IMG/VR virus record: IMGVR_UViG_3300048586_000333
Span: 1 to 20,736 of that record
From: a virus
Direction: 5' to 3' (one strand)
DNA: 20,736 nucleotides
Shown here: positions 1 through 6,211 of the stretch, piece by piece
Layout of the letters: each line of letters opens with the position of its first letter
How positions within the stretch are numbered: position 1 is the first letter of the stretch
Made by a program: the position numbers and the translations under genes
Notes under the pieces: generated by a model
What the model saw: the letters and a program-made list of their open reading frames with translations, nothing else
Database searches by the model: none
Told to the model about the DNA's origin: nothing

Positions 1-571
1 CGGCTTCGGCCTCGTTCACCACCAGCTTGCGATCCTGCACATCATAGCCGAGGGGCACATAGCCCCCCATCCAGATGCCGCGCTTGCGCGAGGCTGCCAC
101 CTTGTCGCGGATGCGTTCGCCGATGACCTCGCGCTCGAACTGGGCGAAGGACAGCAGAATGTTCAGTGTCAGCCGTCCCATCGATGTAGTCGTGTTGAAG
201 GATTGCGTCACCGAGACGAAGGTCACGCCGTTGCGGTCGAACACCTCGACCAGCTTGGAGAAATCCATCAGCGAACGACTGAGGCGGTCGATCTTGTAGA
301 CCACCACGACGTCGATCAGACCATCATCGATATCGGCAAGAAGCTGTTTCAGGCCGGGCCGGTCAAGATTTCCACCAGAAAACCCACCGTCGTCATAGCG
401 CTCGCGCGTGGCAACCCAGCCCTCGGAGCGCTGGCTGACGATATAGGCCTCGCAAGCCTCTCGCTGGGCGTCGAGGCTGTTGAATTCCATGTCGAGCCCT
501 TCCTCGCTCGACTTGCGGGTGTAGATGGCGCAGCGCAGGCGGCGTTTCGGGCGACTGTCCAGCTGCATCAT
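1..571 (-). CDS. Large serine recombinase (phage integrase), N-terminal part
   Basis: Incomplete at the left edge; 190 codons are visible and none is a stop. The protein has the serine resolvase/invertase catalytic domain: an [11 protein letters not shown] segment holding the nucleophilic serine (about Ser21), the KIDRLSRS segment with the conserved arginines, and the helix-E pattern [16 protein letters not shown] followed by the start of the linker to the DNA-binding recombinase domain. Large serine recombinases integrate and excise prophages and mobile islands between short att sites. Two start codons (571 and 568) follow GGAGG; 568 has the better spacing. The start overlaps the stop of the DUF2924 gene (ATGA), so translation is probably coupled. 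The position at the edge of a phage-like block suggests it is the integrase, but the C-terminal domain and att sites lie outside the window. Confidence 0.9.
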   Translation of the reverse strand, partial: MMQLDSRPKRRLRCAIYTRKSSEEGLDMEFNSLDAQREACEAYIVSQRSEGWVATRERYDDGGFSGGNLDRPGLKQLLADIDDGLIDVVVVYKIDRLSRSLMDFSKLVEVFDRNGVTFVSVTQSFNTTTSMGRLTLNILLSFAQFEREVIGERIRDKVAASRKRGIWMGGYVPLGYDVQDRKLVVNEAEA

Positions 572-1068
572 GCCTCCTCCCGCTTGCGCTCGCGCAGGCC
601 AAAGAAGCGGTACCCGTTCCAGCGCGTGCCGGTGATCTCGCGGGCGACGGCGGAGAGCGATTTGAACTTGCGCCCCTGCCAGTCGAAGCCGTCCTTCAGC
701 ACGGTCACGGTGTGCTCGACGCCGTCCCATTCGCGCAGCAGCTTCGTGCCCGCCACCGGATTGCGGGGATCGGCGATCTGATGTTTGCGCCGGGCGTGGC
801 CTTCGACCTCGTCGGCCAGCAAATCCAGCATACGCCGCGTGTCACGGTCGGGGCCGCCGTAGGTCAGCTCCTGCAGCCGATAGGCGATCCGCAGTTCAAG
901 AAACGCCCGGCTGTTGTTCGGTGCCGAGGTGCCGATGAGCTTTTCCCATTCGGCTTTCAGCTCCTTGACCGACATCTCCTTCAGGGCGGCCAGGCGTGAC
1001 AGCACCGTCTGGTCCAGGCTTGTGTCATTGCCCGGTTGGATAGAGACTATCTTATTGTGATGCTTCAT
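568..1068 (-). CDS. DUF2924 family protein
   Basis: A 166-aa basic protein of the DUF2924 family, which is typically encoded directly upstream of large serine recombinases in alphaproteobacterial prophages and islands. Recognisable family sequence includes [18 protein letters not shown] and [17 protein letters not shown] in the N-terminal half, and [37 protein letters not shown] and FFGLR towards the C-terminus. The ATG at 1068 is preferred to upstream in-frame codons because GGAGG sits 5-6 bases before it. It overlaps the recombinase start by a few bases. The function is unknown. The constant pairing suggests a role with the recombinase, such as a directionality or accessory factor; this is inference. 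Confidence 0.85.
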   Translation of the reverse strand: MKHHNKIVSIQPGNDTSLDQTVLSRLAALKEMSVKELKAEWEKLIGTSAPNNSRAFLELRIAYRLQELTYGGPDRDTRRMLDLLADEVEGHARRKHQIADPRNPVAGTKLLREWDGVEHTVTVLKDGFDWQGRKFKSLSAVAREITGTRWNGYRFFGLRERKREEA

Positions 1069-1243
1069 GAATTCCTCCGATGCGGATACGTTTTGCACGA
1101 CGACCACCGCTCTTTCGGGGCGAAAAGTCCACGAAACTGTCTCCGTCCTCGGCAGATAAACCGCTGGACTGTGCAGCGTTCAGCCGCATGATCCCAGCGG
1201 CTAGGATGCTGCCGATCTCGGCAAGGCGCGCCTCGGATGACAT
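1052..1243 (-). CDS. Small conserved-looking protein upstream of DUF2924
   Basis: A 63-aa reading frame (82 aa if translation starts at the ATG at 1300) whose end overlaps the DUF2924 gene by 17 bases. The sequence EARLAEIGSILAAGIMRL followed by a serine-rich part and FVDFSPRKSGGRRAKR resembles small proteins I associate with DUF2924/serine recombinase operons. I cannot confirm this by search. The start is uncertain, because neither ATG has a strong ribosome-binding site; 1243 is chosen because the recognisable part begins there. It would be the first gene of a three-gene minus-strand operon with the DUF2924 protein and the recombinase. Confidence 0.55.
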   Translation of the reverse strand: MSSEARLAEIGSILAAGIMRLNAAQSSGLSAEDGDSFVDFSPRKSGGRRAKRIRIGGIHEASQ

Positions 1244-1307
1244 GCGCTCAGGGCATAGGGGATTGGGCCCCGAAACCGGGCCTTCGAGAGTGGATGACAT
1301 GGCGACT

Positions 1308-1345
1308 TTTCGCGATTGGGATGATGGTCAAAAGGTATCGCGAAA
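1308..1345. promoter_or_regulatory. 9-bp perfect inverted repeat, candidate operator
   Basis: TTTCGCGAT (1308-1316) and ATCGCGAAA (1337-1345) are exact reverse complements separated by 20 bases, centre to centre 29 bases (close to three helical turns). Each arm also contains the palindrome TCGCGA. The pair lies immediately upstream of the recombinase operon, in the gap behind the ImmA gene, which fits a regulatory site. The binding protein is unknown; the sequence does not match the operators at 2736-2804. Confidence 0.45.
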
Positions 1346-1465
1346 TCCGGAAAACACAAGTCTTTCAATATCTTGTGGACAGTCTCGGCTTATGAGAAGC
1401 ACCGCGCAAATCTGCGCACGCGCTCCGTCGCCCCCATGGCTGACGTAGACTGTTTCGGGCGCGAA

Positions 1466-2383
1466 TCAGCGCGCTTCGTCGCCCATGAACTTGTCGAACG
1501 TGTCGAGTGTGGGCTCTTCCTCGAGCTCGGCCATCGCCCACCGCGATGGCGCGCGGTCGGGATAGAGCAGCAGCGAAATCGACATCTCGTTGCCGGGCGA
1601 GAACACGGTCATTTCACGCACCGGCTCGGAACCGGCCCAGACACCTGCCGGGTGGTGATGGCCGTGACGGCCCGTATCCCAGTCCACCTCCTGCGCGGCC
1701 AGAGAAGCCCGCGGCAACTCGGTCACGACCTGCCGTGCACGATAGAACACGCCGGATTTCAACAGCGGTTCGCTGGACCAGGCCCAATCGATGAAGCCTT
1801 CCTTGCCGAACACGATCATGGCGCGCTTGTCGGTGATGGTCATCCACTTCAGGATCGCCGCTGTCAGGGACACGGCATAGCGGTCCGACAACTCGGTCAT
1901 CACGTCGATGTCGATTACCCGTCCCTTGATCTGGGCGCGGAAATCGTCCAGCGGCATCAGCAAGTAGGAGGCGAAGGTATTGGCCTCACCTTCGATCTTG
2001 TTCCGCGCCTCATCCCAATCAGCCATGTTGCGGTTGGTGCATTTGAGGCCGCCGGGATGGGCGCGTCTGTGGAGCAAATAATGGCCCAGCTCATGCGCCA
2101 GCGTGAAGTTGCGCCGCCCCGGGGACCGGATGGTCTCATTGTAGATGATGCCCCATTCGCCTGATCCGCCCGGACGCGGCATCAACATGCCTTCGACGCC
2201 TTTGGAGAGATTCAGCCCCCCGACCATCGTGATCGGTGCGTCCGGAAAGACCTGCTGCGAGAAGTCCTTCGCCAGTGCCGCCACGTCGATGGGGAAGCGC
2301 GGGAGCCCGTGCACAGCCTGATGCACGGACAAGATCTTCGTCAGGCGGTTGGCCCAACTTTGAGGCGTGGTCGGCAGGCTCAA
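1466..2383 (-). CDS. ImmA/IrrE family metallo-endopeptidase
   Basis: A 305-aa protein with the zinc-peptidase signature LAHELGHYLLH (His97, Glu98, His101) and the downstream EGEANTFASYLLMP segment that supplies the third metal ligand. Both are typical of the ImmA/IrrE (DUF955) family. Family members cleave XRE-type repressors, for example ImmR of ICEBs1 and DdrO in Deinococcus, often after DNA damage. The gene is encoded directly after an XRE repressor gene and overlaps its stop by four bases (TTGA), so the start is a TTG used by translational coupling. An AAGAAGG stretch lies just before it. The C-terminal third (from about residue 200) is extra relative to minimal ImmA proteins and its role is not evident. 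Likely role: inactivating the neighbouring repressor. Confidence 0.85.
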   Translation of the reverse strand: MSLPTTPQSWANRLTKILSVHQAVHGLPRFPIDVAALAKDFSQQVFPDAPITMVGGLNLSKGVEGMLMPRPGGSGEWGIIYNETIRSPGRRNFTLAHELGHYLLHRRAHPGGLKCTNRNMADWDEARNKIEGEANTFASYLLMPLDDFRAQIKGRVIDIDVMTELSDRYAVSLTAAILKWMTITDKRAMIVFGKEGFIDWAWSSEPLLKSGVFYRARQVVTELPRASLAAQEVDWDTGRHGHHHPAGVWAGSEPVREMTVFSPGNEMSISLLLYPDRAPSRWAMAELEEEPTLDTFDKFMGDEAR

Positions 2384-2700
2384 TCCTTCTTACCCCACAT
2401 GTCGATCATCTGGTTGATCTTCTGTTGGTCCTCGGGGGCCAGCTTGCTGAATTTCCGGAAGAAGGCATCCTTCAGAACCTGGTCACTGGGCTCCTCGCTC
2501 TCGTCGAGCAGGTAATCGGTCGTGACCTCGAGGGCTTGGGCTATGCGGGTCAGCTTTTCTCCAGACGGTTTTCTGGTGTCTCGGTTCTCCAGTTCCCAGA
2601 TGTAGCTCTTGCTCGAGTCGGTCAGCTCGGCGAGCTTGTCGAGGGAGTATCCCTTTTCCTGGCGGTGGCGCTTGATCTTCGCGCCGAGGGACGTGGTCAT
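2380..2700 (-). CDS. XRE family transcriptional repressor
   Basis: A 106-aa protein with a lambda-repressor/Cro-type helix-turn-helix over about residues 5-62; the turn and recognition helix are around LDKLAELTDSSKSYIWELE. A short acidic and charged C-terminal tail follows. The ATG at 2700 is preferred over longer in-frame extensions because AAGGA lies 7-9 bases upstream and the HTH begins almost at once. It is the first gene of a pair with the ImmA-type protease, matching ImmR/ImmA-like switch pairs of mobile elements. It faces a divergent promoter region with two palindromes that are its probable operators (inference). Confidence 0.88.
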   Translation of the reverse strand: MTTSLGAKIKRHRQEKGYSLDKLAELTDSSKSYIWELENRDTRKPSGEKLTRIAQALEVTTDYLLDESEEPSDQVLKDAFFRKFSKLAPEDQQKINQMIDMWGKKD

Positions 2701-2735
2701 CGTTTCATCCTTGGTTTCCTTGGGTTCAGGACGTG

Positions 2736-2753
2736 CGTTCGATATGCCGAACA
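2736..2753. promoter_or_regulatory. Operator 1 (palindrome GTTCG-N6-CGAAC)
   Basis: GTTCGATAT on one side and GCCGAAC on the other form an inverted repeat with arms GTTCG/CGAAC. Read on the minus strand it is TGTTCGGCATATCGAACG, nearly the same as operator 2 apart from a two-base shorter spacer. It covers the -10 of the predicted leftward promoter of the XRE gene, which suggests autorepression. Confidence 0.6.
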
Positions 2754-2769
2754 AAAATGTGCCGCGCAA
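2741..2769 (-). promoter_or_regulatory. Predicted promoter of XRE-ImmA operon
   Basis: On the minus strand, TTGCGC (2769-2764) and CATATC (2746-2741) are separated by exactly 17 bases, a fair sigma-70-type match. It lies 41 bases upstream of the XRE start codon. Its -10 is inside operator 1. Confidence 0.4.
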
Positions 2770-2770
2770 G

Positions 2771-2799
2771 TAGACTCGGCAATTTGTTCGGTGTATATC
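2771..2799 (+). promoter_or_regulatory. Predicted promoter of the 408-aa/315-aa genes
   Basis: TAGACT (2771-2776) and TATATC (2794-2799) are separated by 17 bases, with four matches to each consensus hexamer. The -10 is inside operator 2, so the XRE protein could repress this divergent transcript. The start codon of the downstream gene is at 2861. Confidence 0.4.
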
Positions 2800-2804
2800 G
2801 AACA
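2785..2804. promoter_or_regulatory. Operator 2 (palindrome TGTTCG-N8-CGAACA)
   Basis: Perfect 6-bp arms TGTTCG and CGAACA flank GTGTATAT. This is the same motif as operator 1, in opposite orientation, with two extra bases in the spacer. The two sites are 49 bases apart. Together with the opposing promoters this is the layout of a bidirectional repressor switch. Confidence 0.6.
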
Positions 2805-2860
2805 CTAGCGTATCGCGCCGCGCTGATTCCCTCCTCCTCCCGGCCAAGAAAGGGCCCCGC

Positions 2861-4087
2861 ATGACCGCCATTGCTGCATTCCTCCGCAAGACCCCCGTTA
2901 CCCGTTTGCAGGACTACTTCAATGCCGGCGCTTTCACCTCGCTCGCGCCTGTCGATTGGACCAAGCCCGAGCCGGACGTCGTCGAGCCGCTGATCAAGGC
3001 CGTGGACGGCATGTCCGACGACGAAAAGCAGCGCGTCGTCCTTGATGCCGGCCGTGTCGCGGCTCTCGCTGATGAACCGGGGCAGAACGCCTTGCAGAAC
3101 GTCGTGCAAAACCGCGCTGTGTTCGACGCGCTGGAGGGGGCCAACAATCGCTCGCTGTGGGTTTTTTTGAAGGAGCCTGATCGTTTCCGTCTCGCGGAAG
3201 AGGTGCGCTACAACGACGAACGTCGCCGGACGCGGTCCTGGAGCGGGTTTGGCGTCGATGCCGATCTGGAGGTGAAAAAGGACCCGATCTCGCTCGCGGC
3301 GTTTACGGCGGCAATCCGGGCTCGGTTTGAGACGCCCAATGTCCATGTCGACATCTTCGACCGCCACCGGGTGATCCTCGATGGTGAAGAATGCGAACTT
3401 GTTCAGGTCGCGGTCTACCGGGAGGGGCGTCCTGAGGACATGCTGGGCTTCGATGCCAACAGCACCTTGTCACGCCGGATCGTGAAACCTGTCTTCGAAG
3501 CTGCGCTGACCTATGAAGCTGCGACTGGCGTGATCGAAGTTGTGGCTAAGACCCGCGAGGACCGGATCGATCTGACCCGGTTCATGGCGCGCGATCTGCT
3601 CGGGATCACCCTTGGTGAGGACCAGTCGCTGCCGCTGCGCGAATTCGACCTCAGCATGTTGCTGCGGCCGTTCGACTTCCCGACCGACCCTGCCGACGGG
3701 ATTGCCAGCGTGACAGTCAAGGAACTGCGTCTGATGGATCTCGGCGACGCAAAGGAGCGCATCACGCTTGAATCCATGTCCGGCGCCGACCGTACGATCT
3801 GGCAGATGGCGGAACACCGTATCGGACTGGACATCGGGGGCGGTGCCCATGTGTTCGGTCGCGCAGGTGACGTGCCGGAATGGGTGATTACCCGCGCACG
3901 CTTCACCATCAAGTTCCATCCGGGCCCCTCCGGCGGTCGTGGCAAGTCGCTGGCCCTCAACGTCACGATGCCGCACGGCTGCAATCTGAAGGACATGACG
4001 GCGCAAGAGCGCCTGATCGGCGAGAAGTATCTGCGCCTCTGGGGCATCCTGAAAGACGACAATGACGAAGGCGACGTCCTTGAGTAA
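2861..4087 (+). CDS. Unknown 408-aa protein (cargo block, first gene)
   Basis: I do not recognise a family. The protein is soluble, with no signal peptide or membrane segment. The N-terminal 130 residues are mostly helical (MTAIAAFLRKTPVTRLQDYF; repeated acidic and alanine stretches). The middle and C-terminal parts (about 150-400) look beta-rich with charged turns, e.g. VHVDIFDRHRVILDGEECELV, then GLDIGGGAHVFG near residue 325. AAAGGG lies 7-10 bases before the ATG. It is the first gene downstream of the operator-controlled rightward promoter and overlaps the next gene by 26 bases, so the two products probably act together. A run of seven T (3170-3176) interrupts otherwise GC-rich sequence without breaking the frame. 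The position beside an XRE-ImmA pair in a phage lysogeny region allows a host-benefit or phage-defence role, but nothing in the sequence proves it. Confidence 0.8.
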   Translation: MTAIAAFLRKTPVTRLQDYFNAGAFTSLAPVDWTKPEPDVVEPLIKAVDGMSDDEKQRVVLDAGRVAALADEPGQNALQNVVQNRAVFDALEGANNRSLWVFLKEPDRFRLAEEVRYNDERRRTRSWSGFGVDADLEVKKDPISLAAFTAAIRARFETPNVHVDIFDRHRVILDGEECELVQVAVYREGRPEDMLGFDANSTLSRRIVKPVFEAALTYEAATGVIEVVAKTREDRIDLTRFMARDLLGITLGEDQSLPLREFDLSMLLRPFDFPTDPADGIASVTVKELRLMDLGDAKERITLESMSGADRTIWQMAEHRIGLDIGGGAHVFGRAGDVPEWVITRARFTIKFHPGPSGGRGKSLALNVTMPHGCNLKDMTAQERLIGEKYLRLWGILKDDNDEGDVLE

Positions 4088-5009
4088 GCGGGCGATCGAC
4101 CTCCTGCTGCGGGCCATGGAAGCCCGCAGCACGTCTCTCCAGGCATCGGCGCTGCATCAGGTCTCGCGCGGTGCGACCGACGCATTGCTCGCAGCGAAGC
4201 TTCTGGTGCCGAGCGGGCATGTCCCAGTTGTTGCCAGGATGGACGATTACGAGGATGAACCGGTCGAGGCCACCTGGTCGGCCGAGCTGAAATCATACGG
4301 CTATCACGACAGCACGGGCCGCTGGATCAGCGTTGAAAATCGAGACATCGCGGTTTGCATGGTCGACTACGGTCTGGCCCTCGCCAAGATGCTGGTGGCG
4401 TTCGACCGTGCCGGGCCTTCACGCCCGACGCCCTTGATCTCTGATCTCGTATGGGACGTGGGAACCATCAAGTTCGCCGGAGCGAAGGCCCCAGTGCCCG
4501 TCTGGTTTGCCCGCCGGCTTGGGGATCCGGGGGGCTGGGCGCAACTCGAGGCGCTGATTGGGCGCAAACCGCCGCCGGAAATCCGCATTATCCTGACTTC
4601 CACGCCCGGTGAGCGCATCCCGGAGATCGCCCAGAAGCGCAACCACATCATCAATGTGGCGGATGTTGCGGGTGATCCGGCCAAGCTCGCAATCTCGCCG
4701 CAGGTCCTCGGTGCGCGGGTGTTCCCCGGTCAAGTCCAGCATCGTTTCCCGATCGATCATTCGGAAGATTGCGGACTCGTCTGGCATGGTGACGAGACTC
4801 TCATCTTCGGTGGCGACAAACAGCGGCTACTTCTCCAGCTCCTGTTTGCCGCCTACTGGTCCGGATCACCGGTTCTGCGGGTGGCAGCAGTGCTGGAAGA
4901 GGCAGGCTATGGTGGACAGGTGAACTCGCTCAAGAAAGCCTTCGGCCGGCGCAAGGATTGGCAGACCTTCATCAAGTTCGACGACGGAAATTGCTGGATC
5001 GAGCCCTGA
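4062..5009 (+). CDS. Unknown 315-aa protein with possible C-terminal winged helix
   Basis: It starts inside the end of the 408-aa gene (26-base overlap), indicating coupled expression; a TTG at 4080 is an alternative start. The N-terminus (about 1-50) is helical and may be a small HTH-like fold (RAIDLLLRAMEARS ... ATDALLAAKLLVPSG). The middle is of unknown fold. The last 65 residues (KQRLLLQLLFAAYW, then LRVAAVLEEAGYGGQVNSLK, then FIKFDDGNCWIEP) have the helix-helix-recognition helix-wing pattern of OmpR-like winged-helix domains. This is a visual judgement only. No catalytic motif is evident. It could be a DNA-binding partner or sensor for the 408-aa protein. Confidence 0.78.
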   Translation: MTKATSLSKRAIDLLLRAMEARSTSLQASALHQVSRGATDALLAAKLLVPSGHVPVVARMDDYEDEPVEATWSAELKSYGYHDSTGRWISVENRDIAVCMVDYGLALAKMLVAFDRAGPSRPTPLISDLVWDVGTIKFAGAKAPVPVWFARRLGDPGGWAQLEALIGRKPPPEIRIILTSTPGERIPEIAQKRNHIINVADVAGDPAKLAISPQVLGARVFPGQVQHRFPIDHSEDCGLVWHGDETLIFGGDKQRLLLQLLFAAYWSGSPVLRVAAVLEEAGYGGQVNSLKKAFGRRKDWQTFIKFDDGNCWIEP

Positions 5010-5043
5010 TTGTTGTTTCGCCGCAATCCGGCAGACCGCGCCA

Positions 5044-5072
5044 TTGAAACGAGAATGCGCCGCCTCTATGTT
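5044..5072 (+). promoter_or_regulatory. Sigma-70-type promoter upstream of structured leader
   Basis: TTGAAA (5044-5049; five of six consensus bases) and TATGTT (5067-5072; four of six) are separated by exactly 17 bases. Transcription would begin near 5079, at the base of the first RNA hairpin. This gives the 183-aa gene its own promoter rather than read-through from the 408/315-aa pair. Confidence 0.55.
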
Positions 5073-5078
5073 TGACGG

Positions 5079-5190
5079 GACGGTCGGGCTGCTAAGCCCG
5101 GGGTCATGCGTGAATGCCGGAAGGCTGCAGCGCTGCAGGGGAACCTGCGAAGAGCGGTGGCGCGAGCCATCAGAAACAGTTCTAATGGAA
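5079..5190 (+). ncRNA. Structured RNA: leader of the 183-aa gene or small RNA
   Basis: Between the predicted transcription start and the next ribosome-binding site the sequence folds into consecutive hairpins. CGGGCT/AGCCCG (5084-5101) makes a 6-bp stem with a tiny loop. CTGCAGCGCTGCAG (5125-5138) is a perfect 14-base palindrome. GCAGG-GGAA-CCTGC (about 5135-5148) has a GNRA tetraloop, and GGTGGC-GCGA-GCCATC (5157-5172) has another. Two GNRA-capped stems plus alternative pairings of the CTGCAG element are unlikely in plain spacer DNA. No known riboswitch or tRNA consensus fits. It could be a cis-acting leader or a trans-acting RNA. Confidence 0.4.
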
Positions 5191-5201
5191 AGGATACGAT
5201 C

Positions 5202-5753
5202 ATGCCCATGCATGACACCCCGAAATATTCTCCTCACCTTCACTGCATCTACGATGAGCCCGCTCCGACTGGGCACATCGGGCGCGGCACGCACTATTCC
5301 GTAGTCCAGGCGTTGTCTTGGCGTACAGAAACGGGAGAGTTGCGCCAACAAGCTGCTGTCCAGAACGTTGCGATCATCTGGGATGAAGACCACGATGATC
5401 GGATTATTCCCTGTGTGGAGGCGCTGCTCATGGCTGGCCTTTTGCACGCAGTTTCCATGATCGGCGAGCGGAAAGGCGGCGTGACCATCGTGTTCAACTC
5501 GATGTCTGCTGCCCGTCTCAGCGACAACCAGAAGCGCGCCTACCGGGAAGAGGTTACTCGGGTCATCAATGATGTGGTCGCCGCCAAGCACGAGGATTCC
5601 TGGTCGATTACCTTTGGCGAGATGACCGACACGCCTTCCTTGCGTTCGACAGGGCATGACATTTTTCATCAGTCCCTTATTCAAGACGGCGATGTGCAAA
5701 AGATCGAGACCTATGTCCGGAACATCAACTACCTCTGGGATATCGACGGGTAA
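5202..5753 (+). CDS. Unknown 183-aa protein
   Basis: I cannot assign a family. The ATG at 5202 has AAAGGA eight bases upstream, and earlier in-frame codons fall inside the structured leader. The protein has a histidine-rich N-terminus (MPMHDTPKYSPHLHCIY), an acidic segment IIWDEDHDDRIIPCVEAL (about residues 66-83), a hydrophobic helix LLMAGLLHAV, and GERKGGVTIVFNS. It is soluble and probably alpha/beta. It is followed by a strong intrinsic terminator, so with the promoter and structured RNA upstream it forms a self-contained transcription unit. The clustered D/E/H residues could bind metal, but no known catalytic motif is apparent. Confidence 0.75.
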   Translation: MPMHDTPKYSPHLHCIYDEPAPTGHIGRGTHYSVVQALSWRTETGELRQQAAVQNVAIIWDEDHDDRIIPCVEALLMAGLLHAVSMIGERKGGVTIVFNSMSAARLSDNQKRAYREEVTRVINDVVAAKHEDSWSITFGEMTDTPSLRSTGHDIFHQSLIQDGDVQKIETYVRNINYLWDIDG

Positions 5754-5842
5754 TCTGTCCGTTACAGAAAGCACGCGTCCAAGAAGGTCCTGGCACTGAG
5801 CCACTTCTGGAGGTGACGCCGAGCCGGCATGATCGTTGAAAG

Positions 5843-5869
5843 AGGCCGTCCTTTGGGGCGGCCTTTTTT
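5843..5869 (+). terminator. Intrinsic terminator after the 183-aa gene
   Basis: The stem AGGCCGTCC/GGGCGGCCT (nine pairs including one G-T wobble) with a TTTG loop is followed by a run of six T. It separates the lysogeny/cargo block from the replication block. Confidence 0.85.
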
Positions 5870-5904
5870 GATTTCGGCGCGAAGATCTTTCCGAACTCCC
5901 AGTT

Positions 5905-5933
5905 TGCCTCCCGGTTGCCTCCACGGTGCCTCC
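5905..5933. repeat. Three TGCCTCC direct repeats at 11-base spacing
   Basis: TGCCTCC occurs at 5905-5911, 5916-5922 and 5927-5933, an exact 11-base period (one helical turn), just upstream of the small HTH gene. In-phase repeats are typical of protein-binding arrays such as excisionase or regulator sites. The binding protein is unknown. Confidence 0.5.
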
Positions 5934-5990
5934 CACCCCCTCCGCCATGTTGATCCCGCAAGTGTTCGCGGAAATCCCAAGGAGGTTCAC

Positions 5991-6200
5991 ATGGCGACCA
6001 GGCACCTTTCCCAGATCGAGCTGGCGGCTCGCTGGAACATTTCGCACCGCACGCTGGAGCGCTGGCGGTGGACGGGTGAAGGCCCGAAATTCATCAAGCT
6101 CGGCGGCCGGGTGATCTACCGGCTGGAGGACGTCGAGGCATTCGAGGTCGAGCAGATCCGCGGCGCGGATCATGAACCCCATCGGCCGATGTCGGCGTGA
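5991..6200 (+). CDS. Small helix-turn-helix (excisionase/MerR-like) protein
   Basis: A 69-aa protein almost wholly made of a winged HTH of the HTH_17/excisionase type: LSQIELAARWNISHRTLERWRWTGEGPKFIKLGGRVIYRLEDVEAFE. It has the characteristic pattern of recognition helix, then the conserved glycine-proline turn, then the R-V-x-Y-R wing. A perfect AAGGAGG lies six bases before the ATG. Such proteins act as phage excision factors or early regulators. Here the gene heads the rightward replication operon and lies behind a triple 11-base repeat. It could serve as recombination directionality factor for the serine recombinase at the left edge, or as a transcriptional regulator. Confidence 0.8.
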   Translation: MATRHLSQIELAARWNISHRTLERWRWTGEGPKFIKLGGRVIYRLEDVEAFEVEQIRGADHEPHRPMSA

Positions 6201-6211
6201 GGGGGCAGGAC

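Noticed and set aside
1373-2164. 263-codon open frame on the plus strand
   Set aside because: It is antisense to the ImmA gene with its intact HELGH motif; His/Arg/Gly-rich shadow composition.
2736-2804. LexA box of the alphaproteobacterial type
   Set aside because: That motif is a direct repeat GTTC-N7-GTTC; here the arms are inverted (GTTCG ... CGAAC) with 6 and 8 base spacers.
3170-3176. Run of seven T in the 408-aa gene as a frameshift site
   Set aside because: The zero frame continues intact to a stop that overlaps the next gene, and no conserved product is gained by slipping.
5079-5150. tRNA-Ser(GCU)-like sequence (CTGCTAA in a hairpin, then GCGTGAA)
   Set aside because: The anticodon-like loop has the wrong size, and there is no D arm, T arm with TTCGA, or acceptor stem. 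The region is better described as another structured RNA.
4866-6182. 438-codon open frame on the minus strand
   Set aside because: It is antisense to the 315-aa gene, the structured leader, the 183-aa gene, the terminator and the HTH gene. The composition is that of a GC-rich shadow and it has no ribosome-binding site or family resemblance.
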